DNA from: Bacteroidota bacterium
Lineage (GTDB): Bacteria > Bacteroidota > Bacteroidia > Bacteroidales > Prolixibacteraceae
NCBI GenBank assembly: GCA_024278975.1
Contig: JAJRSD010000092.1
Coordinates: forward strand, 1-50,348
DNA: 50,348 nt
Direction: 5' to 3'
Of this stretch, positions 32,665 to 41,686 are shown in pieces. Within the stretch, counting starts at the first letter, position 1; the number at the start of each line of letters is the position of its first letter. Under the pieces are notes generated by a model, which saw only the letters and a program-made list of their open reading frames with translations, was not told the DNA's origin and did no database searches. A program made the translations under genes and the position numbers.

Positions 32665-35352
32665 ATGGAAATTCCGAGCAAATATAACCCGGAGGAGGTT
32701 GAAGATAAGTGGTACAAATACTGGATGGATAATAAATATTTCCATTCGACACCCGACGAGCGAGAGCCGTACACAATTGTAATACCGCCGCCAAATGTTA
32801 CCGGCGTGTTGCACATGGGACACATGCTGAACAATACGATTCAGGATATTTTGGTGCGCCGTGCCCGGATGACCGGGAAAAATGCGTGCTGGGTTCCGGG
32901 CACCGACCACGCATCGATTGCCACCGAAGCAAAAGTTGTAAATAAACTGAATGCTGAAGGAATTGATAAATATGATTTGTCGCGCGAGGAATTTCTAAAA
33001 CATGCCTGGGACTGGACCGATAAACACGGTGGAATTATTCTGGAGCAACTGAAAAAACTGGGTGCTTCGTGCGACTGGGATCGTACCGCTTTTACAATGG
33101 ACGAGGTGCGCAGCGAGTCGGTTATTAAAGTTTTTATTGACCTGTTTAATAAAGGTTTGGTTTACCGTGGTGTACGAATGGTAAACTGGGATCCGTCGGC
33201 AAAAACCGCGCTGTCTGACGAAGAGGTTATTCATAAAGAGGTACAGGGGAAATTGTACTATTTGAAGTATCGAATTGAAGCCCCCCTTAATCCCCCCGAG
33301 GGGGGAAAACAAGAGTTCCTCACAATTGCAACTACGCGCCCCGAAACAATTTTAGGCGACACGGCGGTTTGTGTGAATCCGGCCGACGAGCGTTTTGCTC
33401 ACCTAAAAGGGAAGCGTGTTTTGGTTCCGCTGATTAATCGTTCGATACCTATTATTGAAGACGATTATGTGGATATGGAATTTGGTACGGGCTGTTTGAA
33501 AATTACTCCGGCGCACGATATTCACGATTACGAAATCGGGATGAAACACAACCTGCCGTCGATTGATATTTTTAATGATGATGGTACTTTAAGCGAAAAA
33601 GCAGAATTACATATTGGAGAGGACCGTTTTGATGTTCGTGATAAAATTGTTGAAGAGCTGAAAGCTGCGGGCAGCCTCGCAAAAATTGAAGACTATACAA
33701 ATAAAGTGGGTTTCTCGGAGCGGACTGACGTAGTTATCGAGCCAAAACTTTCGGCACAGTGGTTCCTGAAAATGGACGAGCTGGTAAAACCCGCGCTGGA
33801 AAATGTGATGAATGACAACATTCAGTTTCACCCGGCAAAATTTAAAAATATTTACCGTCACTGGATGGGTAATATTAAAGACTGGTGCATTAGTCGCCAG
33901 TTGTGGTGGGGGCATCAAATTCCGGTTTATTATATAAGCCCCTCCCCAACCCTCCCCCAAAGTGATGGAGAAAAAAACTACGGTTACGTGGTAGCCGCTT
34001 CAAAAGAAGAGGCACACGAACTCGCTTTGGCAAAACACCCCAGTTTGGCAGAGGGTGGTTTCGATTTGATTCAGGATGAAGATGCGCTGGATACCTGGTT
34101 TTCGAGCTGGTTGTGGCCCATTTCGGTTTTCGATGGAATTAGAGAACCCGATAACAATGAGGTTAATTATTATTACCCATCGTCGGATTTGGTAACTGCA
34201 CCCGATATTATTTTCTTTTGGGTGGCTCGAATGATAATTTCGGGTTATGAATTCAGAGATGAACTGCCTTTTAAGAATGTATATTTTACCGGAATGGTGC
34301 GCGACGAGCAGCGACGAAAAATGTCGAAGTCGCTGGGCAATTCGCCCGACCCGCTCGAATTAATTCAAAAGTATGGAGCCGACGGAGTTCGCGTTGGAAT
34401 GTTACTCTGCTCGCCTGCCGGTGGCGATTTGCTTTACGACAACGGAATGCCGCAACAAGGAGCAGGTTTTTCAACTAAAATATGGAACGCTTTCCGACTT
34501 GTAAAAAACTGGGAAGTATCTGCCGAAATTGAACAACCGGAACATTCGAAACTGGCAGTCGAGTGGTTTCAAAATAAACTTAGCGAAGTGGTTGACACAC
34601 TGGATTCTCAGTTCGACCAGTTTCGTATTTCGGAAGCGTTGATGACAGTTTATACAACTGTTCGCGATGAGTTTTCGGGCTGGTTGCTGGAGATGGTTAA
34701 ACCGCCCTACCAAAAACCAATTGACGCAAAAACGTACAGCGAAGTTGTTGATCTGTTCGACCAGATGTTACGTTTGATGCATCCGTTTATGCCGTTTATT
34801 ACAGAGGAAATATGGCAGTTACTTTTGGATAGAAAAGTTGGTGAAAGTATTATGATTAGTCAGCTTCCGAAAGCTAAAAAATACGATGCCAAATTACTTG
34901 CAACTTTCGAAGATGTAAAGGAGGCAGTTTCGGGAATCCGCAAAATCAGAAAAGAGAAAAACATTGCTTTTAAAGATGCGATTGAGCTGTTTGCACAAAA
35001 AGGCGACAAAGGATTTGATTCGAAATTCAACAGTATAATTATAAAACTCGGAAACATTTCGGAGTTGAAGATGGTTGACGAGGAGGTAAAAGGAGCGGCA
35101 TCGTACCGTGTAAAATCTACCAATTTCTATATTCCGTTAGATGGTTTTATCGATGTTGAAGAGGAGCTGAAAAAGCTGGAAGAGGAGTTAAAATATACAA
35201 AGGGATTTTTAATTTCGGTTCAGAAAAAACTGAGTAACGAGAGATTTGTAGATAATGCGCCGGAAGCTGTGGTTGCCAAAGAGAAAGCAAAACAAGCCGA
35301 TGCCGAGTCGAAAATAAAAGTTCTGGAAGAGCGGATTGCTTCGATGAAATAG
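32665..35352 (+). CDS. valS: Valyl-tRNA synthetase
   Basis: The ATG at 32665 gives 895 residues ([17 protein letters not shown]). All class I features are present: the HIGH equivalent HMGH in [10 protein letters not shown], the [13 protein letters not shown] editing-domain motif, [17 protein letters not shown], the KMSKS loop in [14 protein letters not shown], the anticodon-binding helices, and a C-terminal coiled coil. It charges tRNA(Val) and edits Thr-tRNA(Val). Two odd loops stand out: about residues 206-215 (PLNPPEGG, from GC-rich DNA at 33281-33305) and 425-437 ([13 protein letters not shown], 33937-33970). Both lie between conserved strands and appear to be in-frame repeat insertions. 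The enzyme should still be functional because the motifs flank, not span, the inserts. Confidence 0.95.
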   Translation: MEIPSKYNPEEVEDKWYKYWMDNKYFHSTPDEREPYTIVIPPPNVTGVLHMGHMLNNTIQDILVRRARMTGKNACWVPGTDHASIATEAKVVNKLNAEGIDKYDLSREEFLKHAWDWTDKHGGIILEQLKKLGASCDWDRTAFTMDEVRSESVIKVFIDLFNKGLVYRGVRMVNWDPSAKTALSDEEVIHKEVQGKLYYLKYRIEAPLNPPEGGKQEFLTIATTRPETILGDTAVCVNPADERFAHLKGKRVLVPLINRSIPIIEDDYVDMEFGTGCLKITPAHDIHDYEIGMKHNLPSIDIFNDDGTLSEKAELHIGEDRFDVRDKIVEELKAAGSLAKIEDYTNKVGFSERTDVVIEPKLSAQWFLKMDELVKPALENVMNDNIQFHPAKFKNIYRHWMGNIKDWCISRQLWWGHQIPVYYISPSPTLPQSDGEKNYGYVVAASKEEAHELALAKHPSLAEGGFDLIQDEDALDTWFSSWLWPISVFDGIREPDNNEVNYYYPSSDLVTAPDIIFFWVARMIISGYEFRDELPFKNVYFTGMVRDEQRRKMSKSLGNSPDPLELIQKYGADGVRVGMLLCSPAGGDLLYDNGMPQQGAGFSTKIWNAFRLVKNWEVSAEIEQPEHSKLAVEWFQNKLSEVVDTLDSQFDQFRISEALMTVYTTVRDEFSGWLLEMVKPPYQKPIDAKTYSEVVDLFDQMLRLMHPFMPFITEEIWQLLLDRKVGESIMISQLPKAKKYDAKLLATFEDVKEAVSGIRKIRKEKNIAFKDAIELFAQKGDKGFDSKFNSIIIKLGNISELKMVDEEVKGAASYRVKSTNFYIPLDGFIDVEEELKKLEEELKYTKGFLISVQKKLSNERFVDNAPEAVVAKEKAKQADAESKIKVLEERIASMK
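33281..33305. repeat. C6/G6 hairpin repeat inside valS (editing domain)
   Basis: Two runs of six Cs and one of six Gs, with TCCCCCCGAGGGGGGA forming a tight hairpin, stand out sharply from the AT-rich gene. The pattern matches the C-run/G-run intergenic repeats common in Bacteroidota. It keeps the reading frame and encodes PLNPPEGG between KYRIEA and the strand leading into ATTRPET. Confidence 0.65.
33937..33970. repeat. CCCCTCCCC-type repeat inside valS (after IPVYY)
   Basis: A second C-rich block (CCCCTCCCCAACCCTCCCCC) occurs where other valyl-tRNA synthetases go directly from IPVYY to the next strand or a short metal-binding loop. It encodes [13 protein letters not shown] in frame and has a degenerate right arm (GTGATGGAG). 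Confidence 0.6.
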
Positions 35353-35440
35353 GATGGTATCTACTACCGACGAAGGAGGTTAGATGCTATCCGTGAGAAA
35401 GTGAAGCTAACGGATATCATCGCTCGAAGCGATGCCATCC
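35352..35440. repeat. Imperfect inverted repeat with GGATGG...CCATCC ends
   Basis: The 89-base element starts at the valS stop codon. Its ends are GGATGGTATC and GATGCCATCC, and inner blocks (GCTATCCG against CGGATATC, CGACG against CGCTCG) pair imperfectly. The end sequence is shared with the 18-bp hairpin at 8218-8264. It might double as a valS terminator, though there is no T tract. Confidence 0.6.
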
Positions 35441-35530
35441 ATTCCCTTAAAACTTGTTAAACATTCAGTTAAATTGTATTATAATCTTATCAAAATAAAA
35501 CTTTTACATATTTTTGGGGGAAAAAGAGGA

Positions 35531-35597
35531 GCCGCAGATTCTCAGATTAAGAATTTATTTTGAAATAGTTCCTTTTCTAAATATGCGAATCGGTGGC
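35531..35597. repeat. Degenerate GCCGCAGATT-type inverted repeat
   Basis: GCCGCAGATTCTCAGA on the left is answered by TATGCGAATCGGTGGC on the right with several mismatches, the pattern of the CGCAGATT repeat family seen across Bacteroidota. It sits 50 bases upstream of the gene at 35646 and is the only other content of this 290-base gap. Confidence 0.45.
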
Positions 35598-35645
35598 AAA
35601 AAATTATACAACAATAATTATAGTATAGAGCATAAAAACTAGACA

Positions 35646-36413
35646 TTGAAAAAATATTTACCACTAATATTATTCCTGTTAAGCTGTTTTTCAGCATTCG
35701 CACAAGTTGACGAGGAGGAGATTGACCCGATGCTTATTAATTTTAAAGCTAAAGTTATCAGTGCCGCCGACAGTTCTGCTGTTCCGTACGCAAATATAAT
35801 AAACAATCGTACTCATACCGGCACAATTACAAACGGAGAAGGTTATTTTTCGTTGGAGATGTTAAATATTGATAGTTTGGTAATTACATCGGTTGGATAT
35901 GAACATGCGGTACTTAAAGTGCCTCGTTATTATAGCGAATACGATGTGTTTACTTTTGTTATGAAACCAATGAATTATGCCGTTGGCGAAGTGCAGGTAA
36001 CCGGCGAAAAGCAACGGGTTGACATGGGAATTGGTTCGGGTAAAACTATTGACATTGCGCCCGAATTACGAGGTGATGCATTTAACGAAGCTCCGCCTAT
36101 TCTGGCAGCTTTTTTTAATCCCGTTTCATATTGGCAATATTATTTAAGTAAAAAGGAAAAGCGCAAACGAAAAACACGCGATGCAATTGCTTTGGAAAGA
36201 AACTGGGAGATGCACTCGAAAAATTACAACAACGAAAAAGTGATGATGTTAACCGGGCTAAACAAAATGCAAGCCGACTCTTTTATGATTTGGTTTAACA
36301 ACGAAAATGTGTTACCCTACACTTCAACTGAGTATCAAATTCGTGCTTCTATTATCGAATACTACCACTACTATTTGTTAGAGAAAGCCGCAAATAAAGT
36401 TCCTGAAAAATAG
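35646..36413 (+). CDS. Secreted protein with carboxypeptidase-regulatory-like domain
   Basis: A TTG start gives 255 residues with a Sec signal peptide (cleavage near AFAQ, residue 20). Residues about 30-110 are a CarboxypepD_reg-like/DUF4480-type beta sandwich: FKAKVISAADSSAVPYANIINNRTHTGTITNGEGYFSLEM, then SLVITSVGYE. A linker (YAVGEVQVTGEK) resembling the start of TonB plugs is followed by a basic, aromatic-rich C-terminal half of no known fold (FFNPVSYWQYYLSKKEKRKRKTR). No barrel is present. It probably acts in the periplasm or at the outer membrane; function unknown. A second member of this group lies at 37963. Confidence 0.75.
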   Translation: MKKYLPLILFLLSCFSAFAQVDEEEIDPMLINFKAKVISAADSSAVPYANIINNRTHTGTITNGEGYFSLEMLNIDSLVITSVGYEHAVLKVPRYYSEYDVFTFVMKPMNYAVGEVQVTGEKQRVDMGIGSGKTIDIAPELRGDAFNEAPPILAAFFNPVSYWQYYLSKKEKRKRKTRDAIALERNWEMHSKNYNNEKVMMLTGLNKMQADSFMIWFNNENVLPYTSTEYQIRASIIEYYHYYLLEKAANKVPEK

Positions 36414-36424
36414 TTCTATTTACA

Positions 36425-36467
36425 AAAAAAATGACCATCCAAATTATATGGGATGGCCATTTTTTTT
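36425..36467. terminator. Bidirectional terminator between convergent genes
   Basis: CCATCC (36435-36440) with flanking AAAAAATG pairs with GGATGG (36451-36456) and CATTTTTTT. The A and T tracts serve both directions, and it sits between the stop of the gene ending at 36413 and the stop of the minus-strand gene at 36480. Confidence 0.85.
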
Positions 36468-36479
36468 GAGCTTAATTTC

Positions 36480-37082
36480 CTATAACTCCTTAATTTTTAT
36501 GTTTCTCCACGAGACTTTTATACCGCCGCCCGAATGAATTTGCAGCGCAATTGCGCCTTTCCCTTCAGCAATTTTATCGTCGGTAATGTCAACCATTTGT
36601 TGGCCGTTTAACCAGGTTGTAACGTGGCCACCAACAGCTTTTATTTTCATTGTATTCCATTCCCCCATTTTCAGGATGTTCTCTTTTTCGTCGGGAATCT
36701 GTACCAGCCAGCCACGCCCGTACGATTCGTAAATACCGCCGGTGTCGTGATTTGGTGGGGCAACTTCAACCTGCCAGCCGCTAACTTTTGTTCCATCGAA
36801 AGTTGAACGGAAGAAGACGCCGCTGTTACCGTCTGCCTCCTGCAAAAACTCAAGTGTAATTTCAAAATCGTCGTAGTTCTTTTCTGTAGAAAGGTAACCG
36901 TATTTTTCATCCGGCCCGCTTTCGCATATTAAAAGACCATCTTCAACGTACCATTTTTCGGTACCGTGGATTTTCCAGCCATCGAGGTTTTTACCGTTAA
37001 AAATTGATTTACTACCGTCGCCACAACTTATAGTTGCCATACCAAAAAGTGCAATTAAAATGTAAAGTGCTGTTTTTTTCAT
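36480..37082 (-). CDS. DUF1080 (3-keto-disaccharide hydrolase type) lipoprotein
   Basis: The start at 37082 (MKKTALY) gives 200 residues with a lipoprotein signal ending ATISC (about Cys20); the 17 residues of a longer frame are not signal-like and are dropped. DUF1080 features are clear: SIFNGKNLDGWKIHG, WYVEDGLLICE, FEITLEFLQEADGNSGVFFR, VEVAPPNHDTGGIY, EWNTMKIKAVGG and GAIALQIHSGGGIKVSWRNIKIKEL. The fold is a concanavalin-like sandwich; characterised relatives cleave 3-keto-glycosides. It lies downstream of the coiled-coil lipoprotein gene on the same strand. A second DUF1080 gene is at 40924. Confidence 0.88.
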   Translation of the reverse strand: MKKTALYILIALFGMATISCGDGSKSIFNGKNLDGWKIHGTEKWYVEDGLLICESGPDEKYGYLSTEKNYDDFEITLEFLQEADGNSGVFFRSTFDGTKVSGWQVEVAPPNHDTGGIYESYGRGWLVQIPDEKENILKMGEWNTMKIKAVGGHVTTWLNGQQMVDITDDKIAEGKGAIALQIHSGGGIKVSWRNIKIKEL

Positions 37083-37138
37083 TACTATATAATTTAAATA
37101 ATTCAATAATTTATTGTTTTGTAACACACGCAACCAAC

Positions 37139-37795
37139 TTATTTACCAATCTCACTTTTCAACAACTTTACGTTGTTTTCCAACTTCGAAATTGTTGTAT
37201 CTTTTGTTTTTATCTCTGCCTGTAACTTATCGGTTTCAGCTTTTATTTTTTGTAATTCAGATTGCAATTCAACCAATTTATTATCTGCTGTTTGATTTTT
37301 CCCTTCCAGCACTTTAAGCTGATCTTTCATTTTACCAATTTCGAAATTCTTTTGGTCAACCACTGTATTAATATTAGAAACTTCAGTTTCTAACCCGTCC
37401 ACTTTAGTTTGTAACGATTTTATTGTTTTATCTTTTGTGTTTAGTGCATTCGTTAAACGTTGCTTTTCAAAATCGAGATTAAAACTTGTCTCTTGCAACG
37501 ACTCCTGATTTTTATTCAAACTTGCATCTAAAATAAAAATCTCGTTATTTAACGAGTCGATATAACTATCTTTCGTGGCGTTGCTCTCCAGCAGTTCATT
37601 TTTCATACTTTCGAAATCAGCAATTAATGCTTCAATACGGACTGCTTTTGCACTGTTCTCTTCACCGAGCTGGCGCGAAAGTTCTTCCGCTTTAAGTCGT
37701 CCACTCTCCATCTCAAGATATTTCTTTTTTGTAACACACGATGTAAAAGATATAACAAGGGCACTAAAAATCAGTAGCGAATATTTTTGAGTCAT
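37139..37795 (-). CDS. Coiled-coil lipoprotein
   Basis: A lipoprotein signal ends SFTSC (Cys20) followed by VTKKKYLEME, a start often seen in Bacteroidota OmpA-like lipoproteins. However, residues 25-218 are one long coiled coil of Leu/Glu/Lys/Asn heptads with no OmpA or other C-terminal domain. It would be anchored by lipid and extend as a rod in the periplasm. The absence of a peptidoglycan-binding end could mean truncation or a separate role; no decay is visible beyond the stop. It precedes the DUF1080 gene by 56 bases and faces away from 37963. Confidence 0.7.
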   Translation of the reverse strand: MTQKYSLLIFSALVISFTSCVTKKKYLEMESGRLKAEELSRQLGEENSAKAVRIEALIADFESMKNELLESNATKDSYIDSLNNEIFILDASLNKNQESLQETSFNLDFEKQRLTNALNTKDKTIKSLQTKVDGLETEVSNINTVVDQKNFEIGKMKDQLKVLEGKNQTADNKLVELQSELQKIKAETDKLQAEIKTKDTTISKLENNVKLLKSEIGK

Positions 37796-37962
37796 AATTT
37801 CTCTTTTTATATTTTAACAAATATATAAAATAATAATTCGTTTAAATAACGTTATAAATATGGGAATTAATATAAACCGTTTAATTAATAAATTGTTCTA
37901 TTTTAACTGACGAATAACTTATTTCGAATGAAAACCTTACTTTTATTAAAAATTATTTTGAA

Positions 37963-39081
37963 ATGAAGATACTATCTATAATCGGAATACTGTTTTTATT
38001 GAGTTTGAATTCGATGGCTCAACAATCGGGCAAAATTGTAAAAACTATTAGAGGCAAGGTTATTAACACCTCAACCAACGCTCCAATTTCTTATACAAAC
38101 ATTGGTTTAGTTGGCACTTTACACGGAACAGCAAGCGACAGTGCAGGTAATTTCGAGTTGAAAATTCCGCAGGATTTGGTTTCAAAAGATATCTATTTTT
38201 CTGCCGTGGGTTTTACAAACAGGCAATTCCCTGTAAAATCACTTTTTGATAAAGAATTTAGTGTAATCAAAATTGAGCCACAATCGTATGGAATTGAAGA
38301 CGTGGATGTTGCCGCACAAAACATGGTATTGATCCGGATTTTACGGATGGCTTCAGAAAATACACCCTATAATTTCGTACAAGGTCCATACAATCTAATT
38401 GGCATTTACAGCAACGAGAAAACTGTTGGCGACTCTACCATAAAACAAAATGCAGAATTACTTATTTACGACCAAACCGGCTATTCAAATCCTTCAAAAA
38501 AGGATGCATTTCAATCGTTAAAATATTCAATCGATACAGAGAAATTCGATGGAGATTATCGTTTCTCCACCGGCACAACAAATATTGATGAGATGTTAGA
38601 ATTTGACTGGGTTCGCTCTGCATCGTCGGTTTTAAACCCAGCCATTACAACCAAATTTAGTTTGAAATTAAAAGATGAACCAACAATAAATGGTAAAGAT
38701 TACTGGACAATTTCGTTTAAGCAGACAAATCCAACTTTATCGGGTTCGGGTGATTTTTATGCCACGAGTTTCAAGGGTGAAATAACAATTAATAAAAACG
38801 ACTATTCTGTGTTAAATATTGAAGGAGAGGTAGAATCAACAAAAAATAACAGACAGGGAAAAGTACTGGCAATTGGCAGTTCGAATGGCAATTATTTCAA
38901 AAATGTTTCTTATGATTTTTCGGTTCAGTATAAAGAACAGATGCCTGCAAAAATTGAGTTAAATAAATACTACACCTACAACGGAGATAAAATTTCTGAG
39001 AAATCTGTTTTAGAGATTACAAGTGCAAAAGCTAATAATTTAACAGAGTTAGATTCGAGACAATATTTTACCGGAGAGTAA
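37963..39081 (+). CDS. Secreted carboxypeptidase-regulatory-like protein with large C-terminal domain
   Basis: A Sec signal peptide (cleavage near SMAQ, residue 20) is followed by a CarboxypepD_reg-like domain at about 30-105 (IRGKVINTSTNAPISYTNIGL, HGTASDSAGNFELKIP, DIYFSAVGF). From about 110 (SYGIEDVDVAAQNMVLIRILRMASENTPYNF) runs a beta-rich domain that ends in ELDSRQYF; similar proteins are found in many Bacteroidota without an assigned function. It is not a TonB receptor because plug and barrel are missing. It is divergent from the coiled-coil lipoprotein gene. Confidence 0.75.
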   Translation: MKILSIIGILFLLSLNSMAQQSGKIVKTIRGKVINTSTNAPISYTNIGLVGTLHGTASDSAGNFELKIPQDLVSKDIYFSAVGFTNRQFPVKSLFDKEFSVIKIEPQSYGIEDVDVAAQNMVLIRILRMASENTPYNFVQGPYNLIGIYSNEKTVGDSTIKQNAELLIYDQTGYSNPSKKDAFQSLKYSIDTEKFDGDYRFSTGTTNIDEMLEFDWVRSASSVLNPAITTKFSLKLKDEPTINGKDYWTISFKQTNPTLSGSGDFYATSFKGEITINKNDYSVLNIEGEVESTKNNRQGKVLAIGSSNGNYFKNVSYDFSVQYKEQMPAKIELNKYYTYNGDKISEKSVLEITSAKANNLTELDSRQYFTGE

Positions 39082-39414
39082 ATTTCAAAAATTAATTTCC
39101 AAAAGATACTCAATTCATGGTTAAAACCTTTTACCAACAAACTACGAATGTGGTTACAACGAATCGATAAAGAAGGTACAAGCAGAAACCAGGTTTATGA
39201 AAAGCATTTGTATGCGCCGCAGTGATTTTCGCTGTAATAGAGATAGTTAAGAAAAGCAAATAACATATTACTTATTTAAAGTGTGCTTTTACTCTGTAAA
39301 CTTTGCTATCTAAATTCGCTAATACATTGATTTTTACTATTTTTAAAAATTCACTCTGTTACTGTTGAGTTTTTTAATAGAAACTAAATTATTCTTAAAC
39401 TAAAATAAATCAAA
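39082..39414. other. 333-base intergenic region with a possible gene remnant
   Basis: I see no complete gene here. A short open stretch around 39146-39225 translates to WLQRIDKEGTSRNQVYEKHL in frame and stops, which might be the tail of a lost gene, but I could not identify it. A TAAACTTTG sequence at about 39296-39304 may be part of the promoter for the oxidoreductase that follows. Confidence 0.35.
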
Positions 39415-40902
39415 ATGAGCAAAAAAGGAAAAGACACAAATCCAATTTCGCGTAGGAATTTCCTTGGAATGACCGCTGCAAGTGGAGCTGCATTTACAAT
39501 TCTACCAAGTTTTGCGGTAAGCGGGCTTGGGCATGTTTCGCCCAGCGATAAACTTAATATCGCAGGAGTTGGCGTAGGCGGAATCGGTCGTCGCGATCTG
39601 GGTAAAATCACAGGGCAAAATATTGTAGCACTTTGTGATGTTGACTGGGATTATTCAGCAAAAACTTTTAAAGATTATCCCGCTGCCAAAAAGTATAAAG
39701 ATTACCGGGTGATGCTCGAACAACAAAAAGACATTGATGCTGTGCTTGTGGCAACTCCCGATCATAGTCATGCAATTGTTGGAATGGCAGCAATGCGCGC
39801 CGGAAAACACGTGTTTATCCAAAAACCACTCGCTCATTCGGTTTACGAAACCCGCGTGTTAACCGAAACGGCTAAAAGATATCAGGTGGCTACACAAATG
39901 GGGAATCAGGGGAATTCGAGCGAATCGGTACGTAAAATTTGTGAATGGATTTGGGACGGTGCCATCGGCGAAATTAAAGAGGTGCATGCCTGGACAAACC
40001 GCCCGATTTGGCCGCAAGGACTGGAACGTCCGACAGAAAAAATGAAAGTTCCGAAAACCCTCGATTGGGATTTATGGATTGGCCCGGCTGCAATGCGCCC
40101 CTATCACTCTGCATACACACCGTGGAACTGGCGTGCCTGGTGGGATTTTGGAACGGGTGCGCTCGGCGATATGGGTTGCCATATTCTCGATCCTGTTTTT
40201 CAGGCTTTAAAATTAAAATACCCCACGAGTGTTCAGGGTAGTTCTTCGCAGGTAAATACCGAAAGTGCGCCCATCGCATCGCGCATAAAATATGAGTTTC
40301 CGGCAAGGGAAAATATGCCAAAATTAGCGATGCCACCGGTAACTGTTTATTGGTCTGATGGCGGAATTATGCCACCTCGTCCCGATGATTTGGAAGATGG
40401 GTTGGAAATGGGCGATGGAAATGGTGGAGCATTATTTATAGGTACCAAAGGAAAAATTTCGTGCGGGCTTTTTGGCGACAATAATCTCATGTTCCCGAAA
40501 GAAGTACGTGACGAATATGAAGACCCAAAAAAATCAATCAGAAGAATAACTGACGGAACCAACGGACATTGGAACGACTGGGTTAGAGCATGTAAAGAAT
40601 CTCCTGAAAACAGAGTTGAAGCCAGTTCAAATTTCGATTACTCCGGACCTCTTTCAGAAAGTGTTGTTATGGGAAATCTGGCAATCCGTCTTCAGGAATT
40701 GAAAAAAACTTTATTGTGGGATGGTGCAAATATGCGTATTACAAATGTTACCGACGAGGATAAGGTAAACGTGGTAACTTCAGATAAATTTACCGTAATA
40801 AATGGCGATCCGCGTTTCGATACGCAACGCATAACTATTCCTGCAAAAGCCTCTGCCGAAGAGTGGATAAAACATACTTACCGCGAAGGCTGGTCGTTAT
40901 AA
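39415..40902 (+). CDS. Tat-exported Gfo/Idh/MocA-family oxidoreductase
   Basis: A twin-arginine signal (PISRRNFLGMTAASGAA, residues 9-25) shows export of the folded, cofactor-loaded enzyme. The Rossmann domain begins LNIAGVGVGGIGRRDL with the NAD(P) loop, and the family lysine motif appears as FIQKPLAHS (the E-K-P equivalent) near 135. The C-terminal sheet domain contains GDMGCHILDPVFQAL with the catalytic His/Asp region. Enzymes of this type oxidise or reduce sugar hydroxyls. The next gene encodes a DUF1080 protein 21 bases downstream, a pairing known from keto-sugar glycoside cleavage, so a role in C3 oxidation of a glycan is a reasonable inference. Confidence 0.87.
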   Translation: MSKKGKDTNPISRRNFLGMTAASGAAFTILPSFAVSGLGHVSPSDKLNIAGVGVGGIGRRDLGKITGQNIVALCDVDWDYSAKTFKDYPAAKKYKDYRVMLEQQKDIDAVLVATPDHSHAIVGMAAMRAGKHVFIQKPLAHSVYETRVLTETAKRYQVATQMGNQGNSSESVRKICEWIWDGAIGEIKEVHAWTNRPIWPQGLERPTEKMKVPKTLDWDLWIGPAAMRPYHSAYTPWNWRAWWDFGTGALGDMGCHILDPVFQALKLKYPTSVQGSSSQVNTESAPIASRIKYEFPARENMPKLAMPPVTVYWSDGGIMPPRPDDLEDGLEMGDGNGGALFIGTKGKISCGLFGDNNLMFPKEVRDEYEDPKKSIRRITDGTNGHWNDWVRACKESPENRVEASSNFDYSGPLSESVVMGNLAIRLQELKKTLLWDGANMRITNVTDEDKVNVVTSDKFTVINGDPRFDTQRITIPAKASAEEWIKHTYREGWSL

Positions 40903-40923
40903 TAATTAAAAAAATTAATAGAA

Positions 40924-41649
40924 ATGAAAAAATGCAATTTATTGATTATCACTGCAATGATACTTTTAGTGTCATGCAATTCATCGAAAAAAGAGAATAT
41001 ACTCAGTACTCAGGAAAAAGCTGATGGATGGCAGTTACTGTTTGATGGAAAAACCACAAACGGATGGACTAATTTTAACGCCGATCACATATCAGGATGG
41101 ATTGTAGAAGACGGATGTTTGGTTGGACAAGGATTGGGTGGCGATATTGGTGGCGACATAGTTTCGGATAAAGAGTACGATAATTTTATTTTGAAATGGG
41201 ATTGGAAACTTGGTCCAAACGGTAACAGCGGAGTAATTTATCACGTGATAGAGAGCGAAAAGTACAAAGCACCCTACGAAACGGGACCGGAATACCAGCT
41301 TATTGAAGATGATGATTTCAGGAATCCCGATGGCACTCAATATCCTCTCGAAGATTGGCAAAAAACAGCAGCCGATTATGCAATGTACCTGCCAAACGAC
41401 AATAAAAAAGTAAACCTCCGCAACTGGAATAACTCCATGATTAAATTTACCGAAACCAAAACTGAATATTGGTTGAATGGCAAAAAAGTACTTGAATTTA
41501 CACCCTGGAGCGACGATTGGTACAAACGTAGAAATAGTGGTAAATGGGATAAATTTCCGGATTATGGAAAAGCAAAAAAAGGAAAAATAAGTTTGCAGGA
41601 TCACGGTAGTAAAATATGGTTTAAAAACATCAAGATAAAAGAGCTTTAA
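40924..41649 (+). CDS. DUF1080 (3-keto-disaccharide hydrolase type) lipoprotein
   Basis: A lipoprotein signal ends LLVSC (Cys19). The DUF1080 domain runs from about 35 to the end: GWQLLFDGKTTNGWTNF, GWIVEDGCLVGQG, FILKWDWKLGPNGNSGVIYHV, APYETGPEYQLIEDDDF, NSMIKFTETKTEYWLNGKKVLEF, and a closing WFKNIKIKEL nearly identical to the other DUF1080 protein in the window. At 241 residues it has the longer middle loop typical of one branch. It probably sits in the periplasm and acts on the product of the preceding oxidoreductase; the two genes are 21 bases apart. Confidence 0.88.
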   Translation: MKKCNLLIITAMILLVSCNSSKKENILSTQEKADGWQLLFDGKTTNGWTNFNADHISGWIVEDGCLVGQGLGGDIGGDIVSDKEYDNFILKWDWKLGPNGNSGVIYHVIESEKYKAPYETGPEYQLIEDDDFRNPDGTQYPLEDWQKTAADYAMYLPNDNKKVNLRNWNNSMIKFTETKTEYWLNGKKVLEFTPWSDDWYKRRNSGKWDKFPDYGKAKKGKISLQDHGSKIWFKNIKIKEL

Positions 41650-41686
41650 CAATGAGTCCACTCAACAATAGAATATCTAAAAATCA

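Noticed and set aside
35646-39081. TonB-dependent receptors (SusC-like) at 35646 and 37963
   Set aside because: Both have the regulatory-like beta sandwich, but they are only 255 and 372 residues long and lack the plug and barrel.
39146-39225. Fragment resembling the tail of a mobile-element protein
   Set aside because: The 20-odd residues could not be matched to any transposase, integrase or reverse transcriptase, so it was left as part of the intergenic description.
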